Positions 27,592 to 36,987 of a stretch of 64,000 nucleotides of DNA are shown piece by piece. A program made the translations under genes and the position numbers. The notes under the pieces were generated by a model, which saw only the letters and a list, made by a program, of their open reading frames with translations, ran no database searches and had not been told where the DNA came from. Positions within the stretch are counted from its first letter, which is position 1. Each line of letters opens with the position of its first letter. The DNA comes from Microvirga pudoricolor. Its GTDB lineage: Bacteria > Pseudomonadota > Alphaproteobacteria > Rhizobiales > Beijerinckiaceae. The stretch lies in the NCBI RefSeq assembly GCF_016892705.1, contig NZ_JAFEMB010000010.1, positions 1-64,000 on the forward strand, given 5' to 3'.

Positions 27592-29007
27592 TCATATTCC
27601 GGTTCCTGCCTTGAGGTTCGCCGGCAGGGGTGTGATGTAAGGCGTGCGAGCGGTGCGCTCCTGAAGGTCGCGACGGGCGGCTTCGACGAGGGCTGGCGTT
27701 TGGATCAACTCGATCGCGCTTGCCGCCAGTGCCTTGGCGGTTTGCACCATTCCCTTATGGGCCATGGGTGACTTGCCCTGCGCGGTCAATTGCCAAGAAT
27801 GGCCCGGCGTGCCGATCGCCTGCGTCGCACCTGAGATTTGTGCGAACGGCACCACCCAACTCACATCGCCAAGGTCTGTCGAGCCGAGCATCGGCACACC
27901 TCTTGCGTCCAAGGGGACGATCAGGTCGCAGAGCGGCGACTCGCTTTGCGGGACGCCAGCGGAAAGGAAGGCCGCTTCGATGTCGTCGGCGGAAAGCGTA
28001 GCCTGCATGCTTCTTGCGAAGGCGCGGTCCTCGCTGTCGAATGACGTTGGACCGAGACGCTCCATGTTTCGGTGCAGCAGAGCTTCCAGCGTTGGGTTGT
28101 CCAGAACTTCCGACATGGCGGTTACAACGGACGATTGGACCGTCGTTTCAGTCATCGTCGCGGCCCCTTCAGCGACCTTCCTGACCCTCTCGATAAGCTT
28201 CTCCATGTTAACGCGCTTTAGCGCGCGAACAGAATATCTCACTGTGGCTTTTGCCTGCACGACGTTGGGCGCACGGCCTCCGCTATCGAGGACTGCGTAA
28301 TGGATCCGGCTGTCGGATGGAACATGCTCGCGCAGATAGTTGACGCCTACATTCATCAGCTCGACCGCATCCAAAGCGCTGCGTCCAAGATGTGGGCTGA
28401 CGGCAGCATGTGAAGCACGGCCTGTGAACTCGAAGTCAATCATGGTCACGGCAAGCGTCAATGGCGGGATGATTCCGTTGAAATGCATCGGGTGCCAAGA
28501 AAGCGCGACATCCACATCTTCGAAAACGCCGTCCCGCACCATGAATGTCTTAGCCGCTCCACCCTCTTCCGCAGGACACCCATAGTAGCGGACGCGTGCC
28601 TTGGTGCCGGTTTTCTGCAGCCAATCCTTCACGGCTGTAGCTGCCAGAAGTGAGCCAGCACCCAGTAGGTTGTGGCCACAGCCATGACCGTTGCCATCGG
28701 GCTCGACCGGCTCAGGTCGGTCCAAACCCGCCTTCTGGCTGAGGCCTGGAAGCGCGTCATACTCACCAAGGATCGCGATGACGATACCGCCTTCACCGGC
28801 CTCGGCCATCAGCGCTGTTTCGATTCCTGCAACGTTTTCAGTCACGCGGAAGCCCTGCGCTTCGAGGGCCGCCTTGTGTGAGGCTGCCGATCTGTGCTCC
28901 TGATAAAGAGTTTCCGGTGTGTCCCAGACGGAATCGCTCAGCGCAATGAAATCACTCTTTTTAGCGTCGACAAGATCCCATGCCTCGTGACTGTTGGCGG
29001 GCTTCAT
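27592..29007 (-). CDS. M20-family amidohydrolase, AbgB-like (cytoplasmic)
   Basis: A 471-residue metallo-amidohydrolase related to AbgB, without a signal peptide. Metal and catalytic motifs are complete: GEYDALPGL, GHGCGHNLLG, CPAEEGGAAK, and the dimerisation domain from FEFTGRASHAAVSPHLGRSALDAVEL. I choose the ATG at 29007 because AAAGGAG precedes it at 7 bp; a GTG at 29043 overlaps the upstream stop but has no clear site. It closes the Dpp-type ABC operon, so it probably hydrolyses the imported acyl-amino acid or peptide-like amide in the cytoplasm. The exported relative at 13037 lies 14 kb away in a different context. Confidence 0.9.
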   Translation of the reverse strand: MKPANSHEAWDLVDAKKSDFIALSDSVWDTPETLYQEHRSAASHKAALEAQGFRVTENVAGIETALMAEAGEGGIVIAILGEYDALPGLSQKAGLDRPEPVEPDGNGHGCGHNLLGAGSLLAATAVKDWLQKTGTKARVRYYGCPAEEGGAAKTFMVRDGVFEDVDVALSWHPMHFNGIIPPLTLAVTMIDFEFTGRASHAAVSPHLGRSALDAVELMNVGVNYLREHVPSDSRIHYAVLDSGGRAPNVVQAKATVRYSVRALKRVNMEKLIERVRKVAEGAATMTETTVQSSVVTAMSEVLDNPTLEALLHRNMERLGPTSFDSEDRAFARSMQATLSADDIEAAFLSAGVPQSESPLCDLIVPLDARGVPMLGSTDLGDVSWVVPFAQISGATQAIGTPGHSWQLTAQGKSPMAHKGMVQTAKALAASAIELIQTPALVEAARRDLQERTARTPYITPLPANLKAGTGI

Positions 29008-29039
29008 GAGATCGCTCCTTTGTTCTTCTCGTTCACTGC

Positions 29040-30029
29040 TCACAATGCGTGGTGGCAGGCTACGCGTCCTTTATTGACTGGCTGCATCGCGGGTACGCTT
29101 CTGCGGCAGACTTCAGTGGCAAGTGGACAGCGTGGATGGAAAGCGCAGCCTGGTGGTGGGGAGATTGGATCCGGTATCTCACCGATAGGGATCGAAGCCT
29201 CACGGCCGAAAGCATCCATGCGCGGCGCAGCTTCGAGCAACATGCGTGTATAGGGATGCTTGGCATCCGTGAAGAGCTCCTCGACAGGAGCCTCTTCGAC
29301 CAAGCGGCCGAGATACAGCACGCCAATCCGATCGGCCATGTGGCGAACGACTGTCAGGTCATGGCTGATGAAGATATAGGTCAGCCCGAACTCATCTTTC
29401 AGGTCGCTCATCAGGTTGAGAACCTGTGCCTGGACCGAGACGTCGAGCGCGGATGTAGGTTCATCGCAGACGATCAGCTTGGGGTTGGACGCGAGTGCAC
29501 GGGCAATCCCTATCCGTTGGCGCTGTCCGCCGGAAAACTGGTGCGGGAAAAGCTTGGCGTCGTCGGCTGAAAGGCCGACCTTTTCAAGAAGTTGCTCTGC
29601 GATCCCCGTAGCCTTGCCGCCTTGGGCAACCACGGGTTCGGCAATGATATCGCGGACGCGCCAACGCGGGTTGAGGCTGGCATAGGGATCCTGGAAGACC
29701 ATTTGGACGCCACCTCGCCGACTGTCCGGACCGGACCTTTCCCCATCAATGAGAACATTGCCAGCGGAAGGTTCCATCAGCCCGACGACCATGCGCCCGA
29801 TCGTCGTTTTGCCGGAACCGCTCTCTCCAACCAGAGCGAAAACGGTGCCGCGCTCGACGTTGAAGCTCACGTCGGTCACAGCCTTCAGTGTGCGCTTCGG
29901 CAGGCGCTCGATCAAGCGATTGAGAAATGGAGGCGACACGTCGAAGGTGCGGCTCAAGCCGAGCACGCTAACCAGTGAATCGGAAGCTCGCCGGTCTTTC
30001 GGCACCGTGAATTCGGAAGGCGTTCTCAT
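29040..30029 (-). CDS. Oligo/dipeptide ABC transporter ATPase, DppF/OppF type
   Basis: A 329-residue ATPase of the peptide/nickel importer family. Walker A (GESGSGKTT), signature (FSGGQRQRIGIARAL), Walker B (LIVCDEPTSALD) and the C-terminal oligopeptide_HPY-type extension with CAFHPRCPLATEVCRR are visible. Those cysteines fit the iron-sulfur cluster reported for this family. It overlaps the dppD-like gene by 4 bp. With its partner it forms the heterodimeric motor under the two permeases. Confidence 0.93.
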   Translation of the reverse strand: MRTPSEFTVPKDRRASDSLVSVLGLSRTFDVSPPFLNRLIERLPKRTLKAVTDVSFNVERGTVFALVGESGSGKTTIGRMVVGLMEPSAGNVLIDGERSGPDSRRGGVQMVFQDPYASLNPRWRVRDIIAEPVVAQGGKATGIAEQLLEKVGLSADDAKLFPHQFSGGQRQRIGIARALASNPKLIVCDEPTSALDVSVQAQVLNLMSDLKDEFGLTYIFISHDLTVVRHMADRIGVLYLGRLVEEAPVEELFTDAKHPYTRMLLEAAPRMDAFGREASIPIGEIPDPISPPPGCAFHPRCPLATEVCRRSVPAMQPVNKGRVACHHAL

Positions 30030-31003
30030 ATCGTACCCTTCAGAGGATACCAGCAGGCTGCTCGGCCATTTGGATCATCGGATAAGGTCGGGGTTGGATC
30101 AACGCGGCACCGTTGGGTCGCTTGCTCGCAGCGTGGGTTGAAAGCGCAACCCTGGGGTAGACGCCCCAGCCGGGGCATGGAGCCGGGGATCTGGCGCAGG
30201 CGGCGCATCCCAAGGGAGGCGAGAGGAGTAGAGGCCATGAGTCCACGTGCATAGTGATGCGCGGGCGTCAGGATGACATCCCTCACTGATCCGATTTCGG
30301 CAAGCCGACCGGCATACATCACCGCAACCCGATCGGCCGCCTCGGCGATGACGCCCATGTCATGCGTAACGAGCATTACGGCCACTCCGCGCTCACGGCA
30401 AAGCCGTTTCAACAGACCGATGATCTGAGCCTGAACGGATACGTCCAGCGCGGTGGTCGGCTCATCGGCGATCACGAGGCTCGGTTCCGCACTGAGTGCC
30501 AAGGCAATCACAACCCTTTGGCGCATTCCTCCGGAAAACTCATGCGGGTAGCTGTCGATACGCTCGGCGGCAGCCGGAATACCCACCTCCTGCAGTAACT
30601 GGATCGAGCGCTGGCGCGCTTCCTTCTTGGACACGGCGAGATGCTCGAGAATCGTCTCGGTCAACTGCTGGCCAACCGTCAGCAGTGGATTGAGAGACGT
30701 TAGCGGATCCTGGAACACCATGCCAATGCGCCTGCCGCGAATGCGCCGCTTGGTTTCCGTCGCAAGCGTGTCAATACGCTGCCCCATCAGCCAGACTTCG
30801 CCGCCGCTGATATGAGCCGGTCTCGCCAACAATCCGATCACGGCATTTCCGGTCATGGACTTGCCGGCACCACTTTCACCGACCACACCCAGGATTTCTC
30901 CTGCGGCGATGTCGAAGCTCACCCGATCAACAGGCCGCATGACGCCGTAGCGCGACGGGATTTCAACCGAGAGATCACGCACGGAAAGAACGGGAACAGG
31001 CAT
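30026..31003 (-). CDS. Oligo/dipeptide ABC transporter ATPase, DppD/OppD type
   Basis: A 325-residue ATPase, the partner of the DppF-like subunit. Walker A is GESGAGKSM, the signature is [15 protein letters not shown] and Walker B is [12 protein letters not shown]; the C-terminal [14 protein letters not shown] segment again matches the family cysteine cluster. The gene lies 4 bp downstream of the second permease and overlaps dppF by 4 bp, so the subunits are translationally coupled. Confidence 0.93.
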   Translation of the reverse strand: MPVPVLSVRDLSVEIPSRYGVMRPVDRVSFDIAAGEILGVVGESGAGKSMTGNAVIGLLARPAHISGGEVWLMGQRIDTLATETKRRIRGRRIGMVFQDPLTSLNPLLTVGQQLTETILEHLAVSKKEARQRSIQLLQEVGIPAAAERIDSYPHEFSGGMRQRVVIALALSAEPSLVIADEPTTALDVSVQAQIIGLLKRLCRERGVAVMLVTHDMGVIAEAADRVAVMYAGRLAEIGSVRDVILTPAHHYARGLMASTPLASLGMRRLRQIPGSMPRLGRLPQGCAFNPRCEQATQRCRVDPTPTLSDDPNGRAACWYPLKGTI

Positions 31004-31007
31004 CTGG

Positions 31008-31928
31008 TCAGCTCTTTAGGCTGGGGTTGAGCGCATCGCGCAGCCAGTCACCGAGACTGTTGACCGAAAGAGCCAGCATCAAAAGCGTCAATGCTGGGAA
31101 GAACAGGATCCACCACTCACCAGAGAGCGCGAACTCCTGACCAACGCGTATGAGAGTGCCAAGCGAAGGCTTAGTTGGCGGCGCCCCGACTCCTAGGAAG
31201 GACAGGGTAGCCTCGGCAATGATGGCCAGCGCCAGGCTGATTGTCGCGATGACAAGGATCGGACTCATGGCGTTAGGCAGAATGTGCCGGAACATGATCG
31301 TCATCGGTCCCTGCCCCGCGAGCTTTGCGGCGAGCACGAAATCCTTGTTCTTCTGTACCATGGCAGCGCCGCGGACAACACGGGCGAAGGGCACCCAGTC
31401 CGACAGGCCAATTGCCACAATCAGAACCCAGATCGCCACCTGGTCTCGATATTCGATGGGAGCGACCCCCTTGGCGATCCCGAATATCAGCATAGCAATG
31501 AGGATTGCCGGAAAGGTGAGCTGGATGTCGGCAGTTCTCATGATGATGCTGTCGACGCGCCCACCGACATAACCTGCGATCAGGCCTAACGAAACCCCAA
31601 GCACAAGACCGAAGGCCACTGCCAGCACACCGACCATCAGTGAGATACGTAGGCCGTATAGAATCGTTGAGAATACGTCGCGACCCTGGTTGTCCGCGCC
31701 AAACACAAAGAAGTCGTTTGTGAAGGGATTCTCCTGAAGTGGCGGCGAGAAGCCGTTAGCGAGGTTGAGCTCGCTTGGGTCGAACGGGTTCTGCGGCGTG
31801 ATCCATGGTGCAAACAGTGCTGCCATCAGGAGAACAACGACCATGATTGCCGACAGGATTGCAACCGGAGAGCCACGAAACGACCACCCGATATCGGAGG
31901 CCCAAAAACTGGAGATGCGGGAAATCAT
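31008..31928 (-). CDS. Oligo/dipeptide ABC transporter permease, DppC type
   Basis: A 306-residue permease with the N-terminal OppC-type extension (a helix near residues 20-45 followed by the periplasmic PFDPSELNLANGFSPPLQ stretch, with FGADNQGRDVFS) and five further helices. The EAA loop is in the region FARVVRGAAMVQKNKDFVLAAKLAG. It overlaps the dppB-like gene by 4 bp. Confidence 0.93.
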   Translation of the reverse strand: MISRISSFWASDIGWSFRGSPVAILSAIMVVVLLMAALFAPWITPQNPFDPSELNLANGFSPPLQENPFTNDFFVFGADNQGRDVFSTILYGLRISLMVGVLAVAFGLVLGVSLGLIAGYVGGRVDSIIMRTADIQLTFPAILIAMLIFGIAKGVAPIEYRDQVAIWVLIVAIGLSDWVPFARVVRGAAMVQKNKDFVLAAKLAGQGPMTIMFRHILPNAMSPILVIATISLALAIIAEATLSFLGVGAPPTKPSLGTLIRVGQEFALSGEWWILFFPALTLLMLALSVNSLGDWLRDALNPSLKS

Positions 31929-32902
31929 CCCTTTCCTCCCGATACCCGCAGGCGTGGATCAACAGCGAAGTATAGCATATCAACCAGGAGATTGATGGTG
32001 ACGAACACCAGCGAGATCAGCATCAAGTATGCGGCCATGACCGGAATGTCGACAAACTGAATGGCGTTGACGAAGAGAAGTCCCATGCCTGGCCATTGGA
32101 AAACCGTCTCGGTAATGATGGCAAAAGCGATAATCGATCCGAGTTGGAGGCCTGTAACGGTAATCACGGGTACAAGCGTGTTGCGCAGTGCATGATTGAA
32201 GTTGATCGACCGCTCCTTCAATCCTCGGGCCCAAGCGAAGCGGATATAATCCTGCCGAAGAACTTCCAACATCTCTGCCCGAACGAGCCGCATGATCAGC
32301 GTCATCTGGTAGAGACCCAGCGTAATCGATGGCAGAATCAGTGCGATCAAACCTGACCGCGTAAGAAATCCTGTTGTCCAACCGCCGATTTTCACTGTTT
32401 CGCCGCGCCCAAAACTTGGCAGGAGCTCAAGCTTCACCGCAAAGATATTAATCAGCGCGATGCCGATCAGAAACGTCGGCAACGACACACCAATAAGCGA
32501 GGCAGTCATGATGCTCTTGGCGATGAAGCTGTCGCGCTTGATCGCCGTGTACATGCCGAAGACGATGCCGAAGAACAGCGCGAGCGCTCCCGACACCAGC
32601 GCGAGTTCCAGCGTCGCCGGGGCACGTTCGGCGAGAACCTCGATCACTGGACGACCCTGGCGATAGCTCACGCCAAAGTCCCCTTGCACGGCCTTTTTCA
32701 GGAAGATCCCGTACTGCGTGAGGATTGCGCGATCGAGCCCGAGTTCGACGCGCATGCGGTCGACATCCGCCTGAGTTCGCTCCTGACCAAGCATGTTGTT
32801 GATCGGATCGCCCACAAAGCGGAACATGGAAAAGGCTACGAGTCCTACGATGAGGAGGACCAGTAACGACTGTCCGAGACGCCGAATAAAGAAGACGATC
32901 AT
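31925..32902 (-). CDS. Oligo/dipeptide ABC transporter permease, DppB type
   Basis: A 325-residue inner-membrane permease with six helices. The opening IVFFIRRLGQSLLVLLIVGLVAF and GDPINNMLG, and the C-terminal DPRLRVSGGKG, are family hallmarks. The EAA loop lies near RAEMLEVLRQDYIRFAWARG. It is separated from the binding-protein gene by 164 bp that contain the hairpin at 33027, so it is probably transcribed at lower level than that gene. Confidence 0.93.
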   Translation of the reverse strand: MIVFFIRRLGQSLLVLLIVGLVAFSMFRFVGDPINNMLGQERTQADVDRMRVELGLDRAILTQYGIFLKKAVQGDFGVSYRQGRPVIEVLAERAPATLELALVSGALALFFGIVFGMYTAIKRDSFIAKSIMTASLIGVSLPTFLIGIALINIFAVKLELLPSFGRGETVKIGGWTTGFLTRSGLIALILPSITLGLYQMTLIMRLVRAEMLEVLRQDYIRFAWARGLKERSINFNHALRNTLVPVITVTGLQLGSIIAFAIITETVFQWPGMGLLFVNAIQFVDIPVMAAYLMLISLVFVTINLLVDMLYFAVDPRLRVSGGKG

Positions 32903-33026
32903 AGGGCTGGGATGCTAACGCTTTCCTGCCTGGCAACCTTGTGTTCAAAGTGTCCACGGCGTGGATAGTTTTCGGAACGTCGGTTGGGCGATGTTCGCGA
33001 CGAACATTTACCCGCTCCATTTGGGG

Positions 33027-33058
33027 AAGGCGGACGTGCGCACTGACACGCCCGCCTT
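33027..33058 (-). terminator. Strong stem-loop between binding protein and permease genes
   Basis: AAGGCGGACGTG (33027-33038) pairs with CACGCCCGCCTT (33047-33058) with one mismatch and an 8-nt loop. It lies just after the binding-protein stop and before dppB. With no T-run it is more likely an attenuating or mRNA-stabilising hairpin that raises binding-protein levels relative to the permeases than a full terminator. Confidence 0.6.
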
Positions 33059-33066
33059 AAAGTTCC

Positions 33067-34641
33067 TTAATTTATACTGAAGTACTTAATCCGGGCCTGA
33101 TTGTCTGGATCCACGGTGACCGTGTACTTGCTCTTCATGGCCCAGTTGAGCATTTGGTGATGAATTGGGATATAGACTGCATCCTTTTTCACTGTCTCCC
33201 ACATATTCTTTACCATGGCGTCGCGCGCTTCCAGATTGACTTCGGCCGCGATCGCCTTGATCTGACTGTCGAGCTCGGGATTCGAATAGCGGGTGCTGTT
33301 CCAGCTTCCGTACGCGTCGGATTTGGTGTGGTAAAGGAAGTTGAAAATGTACTCCGAGTCGTAGCTCGGTACACCCCACCCCAGCATAAAGAAGTCCGTC
33401 TCGAGCTTGCCGATCTGGGGGAAGAACAACGCCTTCGATGTTGCGTTCAGGTTCACCTTGATCCCGACCTGCGACAGCATGCTGACAGCGGCTTGGCAGA
33501 TCGCCTCGTCGTTGATGTAGCGGTCGTTCGGGCAATCGAGCTGGATGGAGAACCCGTCCTTATATCCGGCATCCGCCAGCATAGCCTTGATCTTCGCGAC
33601 ATCTGTCGGCGGATATGTGTTGAGTTCCTTACTCCATCCCCTGACAAAAGTGGGCATGATGACCCCAGCCGGCACCGATTGGCCCCGCATCACGACCCTC
33701 TGGATGGCATCGCGATTGATCGCCATGCTCATGGCCTGTCGCACACGCACATCTGCCAGCGGATTCTTGCCGTTGATGTTGCCGCCATGCAGTTTATCGG
33801 AAACATTCAGCCCGAAGAACACAGAGCGGTTCTCGGTTTGCGTCTCAATTTTGAGCCCGGCATTCGACTTGACGCGCTGGATGTCCTGGACAGGCACATC
33901 TTGGATGAAGTCTAACTCACCGGACAATAGAGCCGATACACGGGTCGCCGCATTCTGAATCGGCGTGAAGACGACTTCTGTCACTTTGACTGGGAAGGTT
34001 TTCATTCCCCAATAGTCGTCATTGCGCCGCATCACCGTGCGGTTGTCCTGCTCCCGCGAAACGAGTTTGTAAGGACCAGTCCCGTTCACGTTTGTGGAAG
34101 CAAACGTGACCTCACCCGCAGCGACGTTCTGAGGCACAGTGGCCTTGTTCGCTTCCACCCATGTTTTGTCGAGCATGAAAATACTCGTCATAGCCGCCGG
34201 CAGTATCGGATTGGGACCTTTGGTCTTAATCTCAACCTCGTGGGGACCAGTAGCCTTGACTTCGGCGATCGATGCGATCAGGCCCTTCATCTGACTGGCC
34301 TGCGATCTCGCGCGATTGAGCGAAAACACGACATCTTCACTGTCAAAGGCCGCGCCATCGTGGAATTTTACACCCTCACGCAGCTTGAAGACCCAGACGG
34401 TTGGGTCGGCTTTCTTGATAGCCCACTCGGTCGCCAGGGTCGGCTCAAGTTCACCATTGGGAGCCCGAGATACGAGAGGCTCCATCATCTGGGACTGGAG
34501 CATGATCGTGACGCCCTCGTTCTGGGCGTGTGGGTCTAGCGTCAACGCGTCGCCTGCCAAGCCCCATCGGAGCGTTTCGGCGCCAGCCGAGCTTGTCATT
34601 AAGGCGACTGCTGCGGCGGTAACCAACAGAGGCTTTTTCAA
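33067..34641 (-). CDS. Peptide-type ABC transporter substrate-binding protein (SBP family 5)
   Basis: A 524-residue periplasmic protein of the DppA/OppA class. I start at the TTG at 34641: GGGAGGG lies about 6 bp upstream and the product opens with a classical signal peptide (KKPLLVTAAAVALMTSSAGA). An in-frame ATG at 34656 overlaps that binding site. The mature chain begins ETLRWGLAGDALTLDPHAQNEG and has the family's YKLVSREQDNRTVMRRNDDYWG segment. First gene of the operon to 27592; the shared tandem operator lies 38-71 bp upstream. The amidohydrolase at the operon end suggests an amide-linked or peptide-like ligand. Confidence 0.92.
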   Translation of the reverse strand: MKKPLLVTAAAVALMTSSAGAETLRWGLAGDALTLDPHAQNEGVTIMLQSQMMEPLVSRAPNGELEPTLATEWAIKKADPTVWVFKLREGVKFHDGAAFDSEDVVFSLNRARSQASQMKGLIASIAEVKATGPHEVEIKTKGPNPILPAAMTSIFMLDKTWVEANKATVPQNVAAGEVTFASTNVNGTGPYKLVSREQDNRTVMRRNDDYWGMKTFPVKVTEVVFTPIQNAATRVSALLSGELDFIQDVPVQDIQRVKSNAGLKIETQTENRSVFFGLNVSDKLHGGNINGKNPLADVRVRQAMSMAINRDAIQRVVMRGQSVPAGVIMPTFVRGWSKELNTYPPTDVAKIKAMLADAGYKDGFSIQLDCPNDRYINDEAICQAAVSMLSQVGIKVNLNATSKALFFPQIGKLETDFFMLGWGVPSYDSEYIFNFLYHTKSDAYGSWNSTRYSNPELDSQIKAIAAEVNLEARDAMVKNMWETVKKDAVYIPIHHQMLNWAMKSKYTVTVDPDNQARIKYFSIN

Positions 34642-34678
34642 AGCGATCCCTCCCATAAGATCCAGATCTGGCGAAATG

Positions 34679-34712
34679 TCGTTTTTTGCGAACTTATGTG
34701 CGCTATGTAAAC
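34679..34712. promoter_or_regulatory. Tandem operator copy 1 (upstream of the Dpp-type operon)
   Basis: Two 15-bp units 4 bp apart: TCGTTTTTTGCGAAC at 34679 and GTGCGCTATGTAAAC at 34698. Read on the minus strand the second unit is GTTTACATAGCGCAC, almost identical to the first unit of the copy at 49017. It lies in the promoter region of the peptide-type binding protein. Confidence 0.7.
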
Positions 34713-34762
34713 TAGGCGTAGAAGTTTTGCCAAGCGATAAATTCTTCGGCTTATCTCCCTAT

Positions 34763-35848
34763 TCAACTGATCTTGTGAGCAGCGCGGGAGAGGCTGGAGA
34801 GGACGCGAGGCCCATGCTCCTCCAAAATGACAATATCCTCCAAGCGGATACCAAACCTACCGGGCAGGTAGACGCCGGGTTCGATCGAGAAAACCATCCC
34901 CGGCTCCAGCACGGTTTCTGATGTGGACGTGACATAAGGGGGTTCGTGCACCTCCAGGCCCAGTCCGTGCCCAGTCCTATGGACGAAGTACTCGCCAAAC
35001 CCTGCTGCCGTGATCACGTCACGAGCGGCTTGATCGACCATGCGCGCGGCCACGCCTGGACGCGCTGCCGCCATGGCGGCCTGTACGGCTTCTTCGACCA
35101 CCGAGTGCACATGCGCGTAGTTATCTGGCCCCTCACCTACAATCGCCATTCGCGTCATGTCGCTGGAGAAATGATCCAGCGAACCGCCTATGTCGATGAC
35201 GATCGCGTCGCCTTCGGAGATCGGCCGATTGCCGGTGGAATGATGCGGAAACGCTCCATTGGGGCCGCTTGCAACGAGCGCGAAAGAGATCGACACACCG
35301 TTATCGACGAAGGCTTGGCGGATGACAGCCGCAACCTGGCGCTCCGTCATGCCTGGCTTGATGATAGCCAGCCCGGCTTCCATCGCCTTGTCGGCCACAG
35401 CAGCCGAGCGAAGGATTTGATCAAGTTCACTCGCATCCTTCCGCATGCGAAGCACACCTACGGATTCGGACGCGAAGTGGTAGTCGGAGATGTCTAAAGC
35501 TCGCATCAAAGGTAGCACAACATCGGCGCGAGCCGTTTCGTCGAGAGACAGCTTTGCACCCTTGCTGATCCCACAGGTGGACAGCGCCTCGTTCAATGCG
35601 TCGACCGGGCCGTTCTCATCCTTCCAAGAAAAACACGGCAGGTTGGTATGCGCGCGCATGTCCTGCTCGTTGACTGAGGGGACAAGAACAGCAGCGCTGT
35701 CATGGGAAACGAGCAGAAGTGTTGCTCGCTCATCTGGGTGGGGATGATATCCGAGAACCCAATGCATGTGGGCCCCTGGCGCAAGCGCTACGAGATCAAT
35801 CTCTTGATCCGCCATGATTGACTGCAAGCGTTCCAACTTATTGCGCAT
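34763..35848 (-). CDS. M24-family Xaa-Pro-type aminopeptidase/creatinase-like hydrolase
   Basis: A 361-residue protein with the creatinase-type N-terminal domain (about 1-125) and a pita-bread C-terminal domain. Metal-ligand positions are recognisable: IDIGGSLDHFSSDMTR (two aspartates), HRTGHGLGLEVHEPP (histidine), FSIEPGVYLPG and RLEDIVIL (glutamates), as in Xaa-Pro aminopeptidases. AAGGAT precedes the ATG at 35848. It has its own copy of the tandem operator directly upstream and is transcribed toward the Dpp-type operon, so it probably trims the imported peptide-like compound. A creatinase or ectoine-hydrolase-like role cannot be excluded. Confidence 0.9.
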   Translation of the reverse strand: MRNKLERLQSIMADQEIDLVALAPGAHMHWVLGYHPHPDERATLLLVSHDSAAVLVPSVNEQDMRAHTNLPCFSWKDENGPVDALNEALSTCGISKGAKLSLDETARADVVLPLMRALDISDYHFASESVGVLRMRKDASELDQILRSAAVADKAMEAGLAIIKPGMTERQVAAVIRQAFVDNGVSISFALVASGPNGAFPHHSTGNRPISEGDAIVIDIGGSLDHFSSDMTRMAIVGEGPDNYAHVHSVVEEAVQAAMAAARPGVAARMVDQAARDVITAAGFGEYFVHRTGHGLGLEVHEPPYVTSTSETVLEPGMVFSIEPGVYLPGRFGIRLEDIVILEEHGPRVLSSLSRAAHKIS

Positions 35849-35863
35849 GATGGTTATCCTTGT

Positions 35864-35896
35864 TCATTTTCGCACACTCGTGCGCTATGCGGACGT
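35864..35896. promoter_or_regulatory. Tandem operator copy 2 (upstream of the M24 peptidase)
   Basis: GTTCATTTTCGCAC (35864-35877, one base short) and GTGCGCTATGCGGAC (35882-35896), 4 bp apart, ending 16 bp before the peptidase start. The inner arms CGCAC and GTGCG form an additional dyad across the spacer. Confidence 0.7.
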
Positions 35897-35990
35897 AATT
35901 TCAAAGATCTGGAGGAGGTGGGGTCTCTCTGCCGCCCCGCTGACATCGTCTGGATCCACGAGGATGGTCGGTGGAGCCGGTAGGGGCCAC

Positions 35991-36872
35991 TCACTCTCCC
36001 CTTGCAGGCCGCTTATCCTGTGTCATGAGATCGAAATCGGTGGCACTGTGACGCTCATGAAGTTGTTCAGAGAGCTCACCGGAGGTGCGGTTCACGATGC
36101 GCCCCCGGATCACGGCTGAGCGTTCGCCGATGGTGTCGGCCCAGCGCCGCACATGCTGGTAATCCCGTACCGACAGAAATTCTGTTGCGTCGTACAAACG
36201 CCCCTGGATCAGGCCACCATACCAGGGCCAAATAGCCATGTCGGCAATCGTGTACTCCGTCCCCACCACGAACGTGTTGTCCGCCAGCCGCCTGTCGAGC
36301 ACATCAAGCAGCCGCTTCGTCTCCATCGTGAACCGATCAATCGCATACTTTATTTTCACCGGTGCGTAGGCATAGAAATGTCCGAAGCCCCCTCCCAGAT
36401 AGGGCGCGCTTCCCATCTGCCAGAACAGCCACGACAGACACTCCGCACGCTGGCTGGCCTCCTGCGGCAGGAATGCCCCGAACTTCTCCGCGAGGTACAT
36501 CAGGATAGCGCCGGACTCAAAGACGCGAATTGTTTCCGCGTCCGAGCGATCCACCAAAGCTGGAATCTTTGAGTTCGGATTCACGTCGACAAAGCCAGTA
36601 CCAAATTGCCCACCCTCATTGATCCTAATCAGCCAAGCATCGTACTCAGCCCCGGCGTAGCCCAACTCCAGAAGCTCTTCCAGCAGGATGGTCACCTTCT
36701 GGCCGTTGGGCGTTCCTAGAGAGTAAAGCTGAAGGGGGTGGCGGCCAACAGGCAGCTCCTTAACGTGCGTAGCGCCTGCTACCGGCCGGTTGTGGCTTGT
36801 GACGGGGCTTGCAGCACCTCCCTTGTCCCAGGTCCAGACCTTCGGCGGCACGTAATCAGAAGAATTCGTCAT
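35991..36872 (-). CDS. yghU: Glutathione S-transferase, YghU-like
   Basis: A 293-residue member of the Nu-class GST group typified by YghU, which reduces disulfides with glutathione. Diagnostic segments: PPKVWTWDKGG at the start, LPVGRHPLQLYSLGTPNGQKV, EYDAWLIRINEGGQFGTGF and VDVNPNSKIPAL; the thioredoxin-like domain spans about 45-135 and the helical domain the rest. AGGAG precedes the ATG. It stands between the M24 gene and pcaJ on the same strand, without a tandem operator of its own (115 bp upstream gap), so it may belong to the pcaIJ transcript or be independent. Confidence 0.9.
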   Translation of the reverse strand: MTNSSDYVPPKVWTWDKGGAASPVTSHNRPVAGATHVKELPVGRHPLQLYSLGTPNGQKVTILLEELLELGYAGAEYDAWLIRINEGGQFGTGFVDVNPNSKIPALVDRSDAETIRVFESGAILMYLAEKFGAFLPQEASQRAECLSWLFWQMGSAPYLGGGFGHFYAYAPVKIKYAIDRFTMETKRLLDVLDRRLADNTFVVGTEYTIADMAIWPWYGGLIQGRLYDATEFLSVRDYQHVRRWADTIGERSAVIRGRIVNRTSGELSEQLHERHSATDFDLMTQDKRPARGE

Positions 36873-36987
36873 TCCAGCTGCTCCTGACGATCGCGGCTCT
36901 TATTCAGCTTTCGACATTACAAAGGCTCACGTACGAAAGCGGTCCATCCATCCAGCCGACGGGCGGACGTAGTCATAGACAAGTACG

